A stretch of DNA of 64,000 nucleotides from positions 62,001 to 126,000 of the forward strand of contig LVLI01000135.1 in the NCBI GenBank assembly GCA_001687465.1. Direction: 5' to 3'. A program made the position numbers and the translations under genes. Shown here in pieces: positions 33,608 to 42,720 of this stretch. Each line of letters opens with the position of its first letter. Position 1 is the first letter of the stretch. A model generated the notes under the pieces. The model was not told the origin of the DNA. It ran no database searches and worked only from the letters and a program-made list of their open reading frames with translations. The DNA comes from Halocafeteria seosinensis (Eukaryota > Sar > Bigyra > Bicosoecida).

Positions 33608-36277
33608 ATGTTATCAAAGAGACTAATACTCTTTAGGAATTGGCTCTCGTTCCAGAGGGCCCCTATTCAATCTTGCAGCACTCTTGCCGTCATGAGGATA
33701 ACTTCGAATACAGCTCGATACAATAGTACCAGGACGTCAGCAGAAGAGCAGGAGGAGCTAGATATCTATATGCCCCCACGGCACTCGTTCAAAGGAGGTG
33801 GAAAGCAAAAATATGGCAGGAATCAGAAATCCCTCGTACGACTCTCGCGAGATGCCCAACAAGGAATTGCTGCTCTCCGGAAGGAGGAGGCGAAGAAAAG
33901 AGCCCTAATTGGGGATGAATGGAGCGAGAAACAGCAACGACAATTTGCGCGCACTGTTCGCGAGGCATCAAGTATGACAGATGTGTTGCACTTGTATAAA
34001 ATGTATGGACGGAAACTCGATTCACGGAACGTTTTGGCTTGCGTGACGGCACTTACTCGCAACATGAGTAGGGTTAGAGGTTCCACGGGTCTCAATATTT
34101 TAAAAGAATGGAAAACCGATGAAGCATACCGCCGAATGATGCAAAGAGTGGATAAAATCCTACAACATGCGAACCGAAAGAAAGGGGCTGAGCAACTAGA
34201 CGCAGCGACAGCATCTTCGTTAATGCGGAGTATGATAGTTCTAGGGGAAGAAACCAGTGAAAGAATGAATTCATGCGTCGAAGTCTTCCGAAGAGCACTT
34301 AAATTTCAAAAGGCTCGAGGAGGCGACGAGATCCGGAAGCGCGGAAACGCTCTGGCAGAGTTCTTCTGGATTCTGACAAAACTGCACTCTCGCGGCATGC
34401 TAGAAACAATGAATTTACAGCACGTCGAGAAATGCGTGAATGATTCCCTCCAAACGGCTTTTGCAAATAACGAATTGGTTCCAAGTCACTGCTCCGCGAT
34501 TCTGTTCCACGCTTGTCGTCTTGCGGAGGTACTGGAGCTCCCGGTTGACCACGTTGTGCTGACGACCCAAGTAATTTTACAAAATGTGGATGAATTGTCC
34601 CCAGTCGATATAGCAATGCTGTTAAGAAGCTTTTCTCAGCACACGCAAGTTCTTAATGAGGCTTTGTCTTCATCCTCGGAGGCTCTCTGGAACAGTAGCC
34701 AGGGAAAATTCCACGACCATTCGCGGGAAGCGCAAAACCGCTTCGTTACAAATACCAGTGAATTCATTGCTCAAGAACTGCAACGTAGAGTGTCGCATAC
34801 CATTGACAAGATGTCTTTAGCGAACATAAAGTCTGTCATCATTAGTCTTGGAACCATTTACGGTCATGGAGCTGCATCTACCCTCGATGGAAACCCTGAG
34901 ACGACTGAATCTTTACTCCGTTGTTTGAGCATTGCCACAGAAAAACTAAGCGGTGCTGTTCCATCATTTTCCGATATGGAACTCTGCCAGCTGGCATTTT
35001 CCCTCGTTGTCATACTGGGCCAAAGATTCCCGAATGACTTCTTAGAGCTTAAACAGGTCCGTAGTGCCGCGGAATCACTGACAAATGAAATCCTTCGGCG
35101 AGGGGAGCTCAATCCAGAGCTATACTGGTACCCTGACGCGTTGTCTGTTTTGGCTTACTTTCAAAAGGATCACAGTGCCTCTGGTCTGGGTACTGGGGCT
35201 GACGGTGACGAATGGATTCAGTTGGCGTCGGAGGCATCTGACACTAGTGTGAGCGGGGAAAATGATGTAATCAGCCATTACCTTGAAGAGGCACCAAACT
35301 ATTCTAATGAGCAATTGCGACAGTCGATCATCTCACTTAGTGTTTCCCCGTATGTAAACGACTTGGAGCAGCTTTCTGCGAGGCATCAAGTAGATAATAT
35401 GTCAAGTCTCGTTTTCGCCCTAGCAGAAGAACTCTATACCCGTATATCTAAACAACGTAGCATATCCGAGGAGGGCGATCTCCGACTGGAATCTGACCTA
35501 GACTTATGTGCGCTGGCCACGTGGCTAAGCGCTGTACACGGACGTTGTCACACCTTGCTGGGAGAGTGGACAATTGACTTCTGGAAGCACGTTATTCTTT
35601 GGAGAAACGAAGTAGTGTTACCTAAGGAGCGGACAAAAGATTATGAAGATGAATTATGTACCGATTTAGTAGGCCGCTCACGAGACAACCTTCCAGCAAT
35701 TCTATTGCAGCTATACCAGTCTCAGCTAAGCGCCACGTTACAGAAAGATGAATGCTCCAAAATCTTCTTAAGTGGGCAATTGGCTAATGCAGCAAAATCT
35801 TTGCTAATACGTTCGGAGAAACGGCGGCTAAAGCATATCACAAATAAGACCCGGATGGGTTTGCACGGGATCCATAGAGAACTGGATTTGGCGGCGCGAA
35901 TCACAGCGCCGCAGCACCAAGAGCAGCTAAACTCTACCAGGGCGATAGCAGGATACATAACCGATACGGGGTATGTATTTCCCCTTGCGTTTCCGGAACT
36001 TCGTGTGGGAATAGACTTCCAAGACCAGAGTACGTCGGGGGTATCTACTAACGTGTTGAGCAAACAACTCGCGGCAAAAAGACTTCGCCATAGATTAATA
36101 ACCCAAGAAAACCTTGCTCCAGAGACCTTGAGTGACGCAATGCAGGGTTCTTCATTTCCACAATGGGATATTATCAGCGTTCAGGAAGACTTCTCCAAGG
36201 TATCAAAACAACACCTCGCAGCTACGGCAGTTGACCAATTGCTTGTTTGCCTCAATTCTAGGTTGAACAACCAATAG
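33608..36277 (+). CDS. Mitochondrial protein of unknown function, helical-repeat type
   Basis: A single 889-codon exon from ATG 33608 to TAG. The first ~45 residues (Arg/Ser-rich, no acids, e.g. LSKRLILFRNWLSFQR) look like a mitochondrial presequence. The body is leucine-rich and helical with short repeated patterns such as SLANIKSVIISLGTIYG and DMELCQLAFSLVVILG, the style of FASTK or OPR RNA-binding solenoids. The end contains a possible degenerate RAP-like stretch (GIDFQDQS ... LAAKRLRHRLI ... WDIISV). This suggests organellar RNA processing, but I cannot assign it firmly. It stands 337 bp upstream of the next plus-strand gene. Confidence 0.7.
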   Translation: MLSKRLILFRNWLSFQRAPIQSCSTLAVMRITSNTARYNSTRTSAEEQEELDIYMPPRHSFKGGGKQKYGRNQKSLVRLSRDAQQGIAALRKEEAKKRALIGDEWSEKQQRQFARTVREASSMTDVLHLYKMYGRKLDSRNVLACVTALTRNMSRVRGSTGLNILKEWKTDEAYRRMMQRVDKILQHANRKKGAEQLDAATASSLMRSMIVLGEETSERMNSCVEVFRRALKFQKARGGDEIRKRGNALAEFFWILTKLHSRGMLETMNLQHVEKCVNDSLQTAFANNELVPSHCSAILFHACRLAEVLELPVDHVVLTTQVILQNVDELSPVDIAMLLRSFSQHTQVLNEALSSSSEALWNSSQGKFHDHSREAQNRFVTNTSEFIAQELQRRVSHTIDKMSLANIKSVIISLGTIYGHGAASTLDGNPETTESLLRCLSIATEKLSGAVPSFSDMELCQLAFSLVVILGQRFPNDFLELKQVRSAAESLTNEILRRGELNPELYWYPDALSVLAYFQKDHSASGLGTGADGDEWIQLASEASDTSVSGENDVISHYLEEAPNYSNEQLRQSIISLSVSPYVNDLEQLSARHQVDNMSSLVFALAEELYTRISKQRSISEEGDLRLESDLDLCALATWLSAVHGRCHTLLGEWTIDFWKHVILWRNEVVLPKERTKDYEDELCTDLVGRSRDNLPAILLQLYQSQLSATLQKDECSKIFLSGQLANAAKSLLIRSEKRRLKHITNKTRMGLHGIHRELDLAARITAPQHQEQLNSTRAIAGYITDTGYVFPLAFPELRVGIDFQDQSTSGVSTNVLSKQLAAKRLRHRLITQENLAPETLSDAMQGSSFPQWDIISVQEDFSKVSKQHLAATAVDQLLVCLNSRLNNQ

Positions 36278-36614
36278 CACCCTTAAACCTTGAAATTCAA
36301 TATGCTCGACGTGTATTTCATCTCACGAAGCTCCTCTACAACCATTCTAGGGTGTGATCCGTAGGCAACGTCGAACTTCCTCACCAAAGAAAGATACGAC
36401 CACGTCGGGAGATTTTGGCGCGTCCGTCCCGTTCGTTCACCATTCTAGGTATTCAAAAGTACATATACGTGCTTTGACTATGTAGTACGAGTACATATCG
36501 CAATTTGCACTGGTTGTGGTTATTCGACAGTCTCCCAACTTGAAGCTTACAGCATTTCAGATCGCAGATCCCGTAGGATTGTTCCACAAGTGTTTCCCTA
36601 CCGCTCCACGGCTC
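36278..36614. other. Intergenic region upstream of the AIFM3-like gene
   Basis: 337 bp between two plus-strand genes. It holds the downstream gene's promoter; no ORF or motif recognised. Confidence 0.4.
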
Positions 36615-38653
36615 ATGCATGCGATGCTTTCACTCCAACGACGCTTCATTCCGTCGCTCTTTCAGAAACGACTGCTACCTCGTTCTGCTTCGTGTTTCCC
36701 CGTGGCGAGCGCATTTCCACGAACAATGGCCTCCTCGAGCAAAGTGACGGTAGTTAAGCTAGAGGATCTCTCTCCAGGTACGTCATTCGGGTTTTTCTCC
36801 TCCTGAGAAAAAAATGCACGCCTACCGTCTAGCGCTTGTATTTGATGAAAATTCAGGCTCCATGAAGGAAGTGGAAGTGTATCCCGGGAAAGAAGATTCC
36901 AAAATTCTGCTCGCGCGAAGCAGCAGCGGAGATCGAGTCTTCGCCACAGCTCCATAGTGCACCCATTACGGAGCGCCTCTGGTGAAGGGGGTCCTCTCGG
37001 GAGATCGAATTGTCTGCCCGTGGCACCATGCTTGCTTCAATTGCGGTACCGGTGATATTGAGGATGCCCCGGCGTTGGAACCGCTCCAAACTTATGACGT
37101 CAGTATTGATGGAGACAACGTCAATGTCGACGCGTCAAAACTGAATACTCCCGCGGAAGAAAAGTATGCGAGCGCAAAATCTGACGACGAGCGCAAATTT
37201 GTCATCGTGGGCGGCGGAGCTGCGGGTCTAACTGCAGCACAAACTCTCCGTAAGGAAGGATATACGGGCAAAATTGTTATGTTATCTGCCGACAAGCATC
37301 TTCCATATGACCGGGTGAAACTTAGCAAGGCTGTCGGAATCGCACCAGAGAAGATTCAACTCAAATCGCAAGACTTTTACGCTGAAAATCACATTGAAGT
37401 CAGAAATGGTGTTTCTGTTAAGACAGTTGACACGGATGGTAAGCAAGCCACCTTGGACGACGGTTCTGTGCTTGCTTATGATGGGATGCTCGTAGCGACT
37501 GGAAGTGAGGCGAAGAGGATACCTATTCCTGGGGCGAACTTGCCGAATGTACATACCCTACGTAAACCGGATGACTCTTCAGCGATTGCCCAGGCAGCTA
37601 ACTCAAAAGGACAAGACACTAAGACGGTAGTTGTTGGGACAGGCTTCATTGGAATGGAGGTTGCAGCTGCTCTTAAGAAGTCCTTGGAACTCAAAAACGT
37701 CACAGTGATAGGGATGGAATCAGTGCCATTTGATAACGTCCTCGGTAAGCCGGTTGGCGAATTTGTAAAGAAATGTGCCGAAGACTTTGGAATCAATTTC
37801 GAAATGAGTCAGTCAGTAAAACAAATTGCCAGTGAAGACAACTCCAGTGCGACTGGAGTAGAATTGGGAGATGGAAGAATTGTCCCCGCAGACTGTGTTG
37901 TCTTGGGTGTGGGCGCAAAACCTGTCACGCCATTCCACCAAGGAGACGGTGCAAATGTGGCAGTCAACAAAGACGGCAGCATTAATACGAACGAGCATTT
38001 CAACGTGCTTGACATTAACAATTCACCAATTAATGGTTTGTGGGCTGCTGGAGACATCGCTACTTTCCCTTACTGGCATACCGGGCAAAATGTGCGAATT
38101 GAGCATTGGGACGTTGCTCAACAGCAGGGCCGAGTCGCTGCCAAGAACATGATCGCCATGTCTGAAGGTAAAGGCCAAGATCCTTTCCGTGACGTCCCAT
38201 TCTTTTGGTAAGTTATGAAGAATTTCAAGACCTTCGACAGCTCTTTTCCCTATGGCCTCGTGTGTGTAAACCAACTGCAGGACCGGGTTGCCTTTCTTAG
38301 GAAACATTCGGTTTTGCGGAAATGCTGTAGGCTTCGACAACGTTGTGATGGAAGGAAATCCTACTCCGCAAGATAAACGCTTCGTCGCATACTATCTGAA
38401 AGGGGACAAGGTGGCCGGAGTGGCGACATGCACAAGAGACCCGGTTGCTGTGGCCGCAGCCGAATTGATCAGGTGTGTATACGTGTCCATAAAACAATTG
38501 CACAAGCGATCTTTAAAGCAGTGCAAAAATGTTTCCGATTGCAGAGAGAACAAGATGCCCCCAGCATCAGATATAACATCTGGAAAGGTGGACGGCGACA
38601 AGCTTGTCGAAATGACTAAGGAACTTGGGAGTAACTCGTCATCTAAACTGTGA
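36615..38653 (+). CDS. AIFM3: Rieske/FAD NADH oxidoreductase, AIFM3-type, with in-frame TAG
   Basis: Exons 36615-36777, 36857-38207, 38281-38472 and 38545-38653 give 604 residues (human AIFM3 is about 605). Presequence MLSLQRRFIPSLFQKRLL suggests mitochondria. The Rieske [2Fe-2S] ligands are CTHYGAPL and CPWHHACF. FAD/NAD parts are VIVGGGAAGLTAAQTL, HLPYDRVKLSK, VVVGTGFIGMEVAAAL and GLWAAGDIATFP, then the C-terminal domain VAYYLKGDKVAGVAT. One defect: codon 88 (36955-36957) is TAG, directly before the first Rieske cysteine. No intron can remove it. Either the assembly has an A-to-T error (AAG Lys would fit), or the allele is dead or read through. The rest is intact. Confidence 0.85.
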
Positions 38654-38704
38654 TTTTTATTTTATGTTATGAATCAAACTCTAAAAGAACAGTAGAAGCC
38701 GTAC

Positions 38705-40006
38705 TTAGCCTAACACTTGTTTCCTCTCGTCTTTTAACTCCTGTTCAGTCGCGTGTAATTTCTTCTGTGCCTCCTCGTCAAGAGCGACTCCCGGGACAAA
38801 CTGCCATTCTCCACCCTGACATATTACAGGAAATGAAAAAATTAAATCTTCATCAATCCCATACGGGTTTCCGCTAGAGTGTACCCCCATTGCAATCACT
38901 CTTCCGTCGGAACCGCAAATCCAGTCCCGCACGTGGTCGACTACGGCGTTCGCAGCTGAAGCTGCACTGCTGGCTCCTCTTGCCTCAATCACTTCTTTCC
39001 CTCTCTGTTGCACCTTGGGGATGAAAGTTTCATTGAGCCAAGTATCATCTTTTATGAGCTCCCGAACAGGGATCTCCTTTCCGTTTACGACAGCCATGGC
39101 GTGACGGGCATCGGGGTACTGCGTTGCCGAATGATTTCCCCAAACGTACACTGAGACGAACAACGATACAAAAATGTTCGGAGTGTGAAAGCGAGATTCC
39201 GCCACAACATCAATGACATCACTCACCATTCTTCACTTTGTCGGCGCCAACCTGAGCCTTCATAGCAAGCTGCCCAACCGCACGATTAAAGTCCAGGCGG
39301 GTCAGTGCGGTAAAATTCTTTGGAGGGATCTTCGATGCATACTTCATTGCAGTGAAGGCATTGGTATTAGCAGGCTGGATCGGAGTTTGAGGTGAGCAGT
39401 ATAAAAAAGCACAACATCATGCTGTTCCATGTCTCAATTTTCCGACTTACATTCCCGACCACCAGCACTTTCGCATTAGGATCGGCGTAGTCGTTCAGCG
39501 CTTTGCCCTGCAACAGGTGATTCCCAAAGAATAAATGGTCGGCAGATGTGTGCTTCCACGGATACTTTGTTAACATGGCCACTTTGACTGCGTACCTGAG
39601 TCTTAAAGATATCACCATTCTGCACCAACAGGTCACTTCGTTCCATGCCTTTGGTTCTCGGTTTGGATCCGACGAGGAGCGCCAAGTTCACGTCTTTGAA
39701 TGCTTCTTCCGCATTGGTCGTCACTTTGACGGAATTGATGAACCTGCATTACGCGATAAGACACGTCATTCGCCTGATTCTTCCATAAATCGATCATTGT
39801 GCTTACTTGGATGCGCAGTCATGGAGCTCCATTTCGACCGCTTTCAATTTATTTTCGACCTGAGGCAGGTCGAACAACACGAGGTCGATCTGTGCCTCCG
39901 TGGGGTTCTCGGACACATATTGTGGAGTGAAAATATCGCCTCTTGCAATCAGAAAGACGAGCGAGTAGCCAATCTGCCCGGCAGCGCCCGTCACTAACAC
40001 ACGCAT
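38705..40006 (-). CDS. MDH1: Malate dehydrogenase, cytosolic type
   Basis: Five exons (39807-40006, 39596-39743, 39451-39507, 39227-39374, 38705-39150) give 332 aa (human MDH1 is 334). Motifs: NAD-binding [32 protein letters not shown] with the substrate-binding arginines, [25 protein letters not shown], and the catalytic His in [11 protein letters not shown]. No organelle presequence: the Rossmann strand starts at residue 2, so it is cytosolic. It interconverts malate and oxaloacetate with NAD for the malate shuttle. It is convergent with the AIFM3-like gene (51 bp) and divergent from the RNase H2C gene (261 bp). Confidence 0.95.
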
Positions 40007-40267
40007 TTCGATTCTACTCTTTTCCTTGTCGTTTTATTCAGCAAGAAGCGAACAAATAAAGCTTTCGCAACATACAACTCTACACCTTCTGTATCACCTA
40101 CTAGAGACACGAATATCCTCCCCGTAATACGATGTCACAACTTCAACTTCAACGTGGGTATCTTTTGCAAACCGATCCTTGATCATCAGTAGATAGATGT
40201 TGTACAACTACATTGTAAATTGTTTTCCTTGTTTGTTTGTTGAACAAACGAAAGACGTGGTGCGAAA

Positions 40268-41191
40268 ATGTCGGTTCGCATTTTGAACCGCATCGAAGTG
40301 GAGGAGCCGCGACGTAAGAGCGCTTCACAATTCAAATTCCCAGCCCTGTTCATGCCTATATGTGGTGTTTATTGGGTGTATATGCGATTTTGTCTCGCAG
40401 AGAATGGTCTCAAAAGTGTGCAAGACAGCAAAGAATGCACTTTGCATTCGGTGCCTGTACAAATCAACTATTCGGTACGACAGGCGCTTCGGAAGCCACA
40501 TCAAACCGACGTTTGAACTGTATATTGTACAACATTGCAGGGTCCCGCCGATATAGAGACCAAGTTTCCCGTATCGTCAGCCAGCGCGTCGCATGATGAA
40601 CAACCAAGTAAGCTCGATGTCTTGGAAACGGCTTTGTTTGACTAATTTTACAAGCGTCGTTTTGAATTCGTCAGTCATGGAAGATTGCCCACTCCGCGCT
40701 CGTTTCCGAGGGCGATTATTGGACGGAAAACCCGTGGAGCTTCCCACAAATACCGTCGGTGTAGTATTCAAAGATACTACGACTGCTTCTGAACAAAATG
40801 GTTTGGGTCACGGGTCTCTCTCGGGCAACAAACGAGAAAGGGACATGGAATTCATGAACTCGGATGACTCAGATGATGATGCTGAGGAGCCCAACACCAC
40901 GTTAACCATAGGAAAGAGGCAATGGACTCAACATAAAGTTTTTGATAAAGTCAACTACTGGGTTCATGGAACAAGGCCTTCAAACCAAGACTTTATACCC
41001 GGTACATTTGATATATTTAAAGTTGCAGATAAGGTATGCAACTTCCGACGTTTTTCTAGCTGTTTACACCTTGATAGTCTTATGCTCGACCACTATTGCA
41101 GTTAGCTGATCCCATAGCAGACGAAGACTTCGAGCGACTGAACCGAGCAATCGAACGATATACGCCAAAGGAGAACCAGAGCGAAGCCTAA
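40268..41191 (+). CDS. RNASEH2C: Ribonuclease H2 subunit C
   Basis: Five small exons (40268-40313, 40401-40474, 40541-40607, 40675-41033, 41102-41191) close in frame to 211 aa. Family pattern: an N-terminal strand CTLHSVPVQINYSGPAD, then LRARFRGRLLDGKPVELP with VGVVF, an acidic low-complexity insert (DDSDDDAEE), then NYWVHGTRPSNQD and FKVADKLADPI at the end. The order matches the triple-barrel small subunit of eukaryotic RNase H2, which binds subunit B and supports removal of ribonucleotides from DNA. Its TAA overlaps the stop of the convergent thioredoxin gene. Confidence 0.8.
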
Positions 41192-41823
41192 GCGTGCTCA
41201 ATTAACGACTCTATCTTTTGTGTAACTGCGTCCTTGTCAGCTCCTTGGACGGTGTCTATCTTCTTACCGCCATTGAAAAGCTGGAATGTGGGAACGGCCT
41301 GCGCAGAATTCATCTTCAGGATGTATTTAATCGAAGTCTTCTAGAACATGTTGAACCGACGTACCTGAATGCCGGCATTGGCAGCCAGTTGTTCGTTTTC
41401 ATCCACGTCGATCTTTAGAAATGAGATACGGTCGCCATACTCGCTTGCTAATCTTTCGTATACAGGACCAAACATTCGACAAGGCCCACACCATCTGCTC
41501 GAGGGTAAAACAGATACACATGTAGTCATTTTTTCGTTGTACATCGGGGTATGAGCCACATACTTTGCGGTATAATACGCCACTAATTTCGTCGAGTTCT
41601 GAACTTGCTGAATGTACTCATCAGTGGAATGAATGTGCACAATATTGTCTGTCGAAGATTCGTCCGTGGCCATGCACCTGGCTCCTGAAGTGGGGAACTG
41701 AACCCTCGTAGTTTCCATGGCAGCGGCAGCGCGTGCATTCCATGATGTTGGAGCAGCAGTTCGACGCGCTAGTAGAGCGCCTCGTGATACAGTCCGCTTC
41801 AGGGCAATCTGTAGACGATTCAT
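41188..41823 (-). CDS. Thioredoxin, mitochondrial
   Basis: Exons 41564-41823, 41365-41494 and 41188-41298 give 166 aa. The first ~55 residues (LKRTVSRGALLARRTAAPTS) are an Arg-rich presequence. The redox site KWCGPCRMF is created across the first splice. ISFLKIDVDENEQLAANAGI and AVPTFQLFNGGKK follow, with the conserved cis-Pro in AVPTF; this fixes the last acceptor at 41298. An acceptor 15 nt upstream would add residues MNSAQ. It is divergent from the centrin-like gene (204 bp) and overlaps the RNase H2C stop codon by 2 nt. Confidence 0.92.
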
Positions 41824-42027
41824 CTTGGTTTGAAGTGATTTGAGCTACCTTCCTTACACATGAGCAACCAGCAATACCATTCACATCACGTAATGTGGAA
41901 GTCACTTCGTGAATCCAAGTTGAAGTGTAAGTAGTACATCACATTTGGACGCTGTATTTGATACAATTGCAATACAGATGTTTTAGAATCGAAGCGCAGA
42001 GTATCTTTGGGGACATTCGTTGGGAAG

Positions 42028-42674
42028 ATGGAGTATATTTCAGCCGAGCAGAAAGCTCAACTGAGCCAAGTGTTTCGGACGTTAGCGGAGCAATATGCTC
42101 AGACAAGAGATCAAAGCATACAAACAACTACGAGGGTTATTTCCAAGGACGAGTTAGGCGAGGTGATGGATTGTATAGGTGTCCATGCCACAGAAGACGA
42201 GGTACGTAGAAAACCCCTCTGTGTGTGGGCGTCATCCTCGGATATCACTGGAGGTGGGATGCAGCTTGTCTCGATGATCGCGGCCGTTGATGTCGACGGG
42301 ACAGGACACATCGATGAGGATGAGTTTATCAATATAATGACACGAAAAATGCGCGATTGCCGTAAGTTACTGTTGATTAATGTGTTGGTTTGCGTAGTAG
42401 ATAGTTGATCATCTTTCTTTTGTACTGCAACACAGGTCCACAGCAAGAGCTGCAGGAAGTATTTGACTATTTTGACCGAGACAAGGATGGCAAAATTTCA
42501 AAGGGAGAACTGGCTCGTGTGGCAAATGAGTTGGATATAGATATTACGGAGGCAGAAGCGGAGACGATCCTCGAAGAAGCGAGCGCTGAAACTGGCAATA
42601 ACTTCCGTTTGGAAACATTACACAAACTCATGTCGGCAAATATTCCCGATGATGAGGAACGCAGCACAGAGTAG
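42028..42674 (+). CDS. Centrin-like EF-hand protein
   Basis: Exons 42028-42201, 42265-42361 and 42436-42674 give 169 aa, centrin size. Start is the ATG at 42028. Loop 2 (DVDGTGHIDEDEF) and loop 3 (DRDKDGKISKGEL) are complete EF-hands. Loops 1 and 4 are degenerate; the first is replaced by a Gln/Thr-rich stretch (YAQTRDQSIQTTTRV). ARVANELDIDITEAEAETIL matches the centrin third-hand helix pattern. Centrins act at basal bodies, centrioles and nuclear pores. Two dead loops make it a divergent centrin or caltractin-like protein; a plain calmodulin relative is the alternative. Confidence 0.8.
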
Positions 42675-42720
42675 AATTGCGTGGACCACATGCGCGAGGT
42701 GTATTTTAACACTTAAATGG

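Noticed and set aside
36955-36957. UAG reassigned to an amino acid in this genome
   Set aside because: Several well-supported genes in the window end in TAG (S28 peptidase, thioredoxin, centrin-like, helicase), so TAG is a normal stop.
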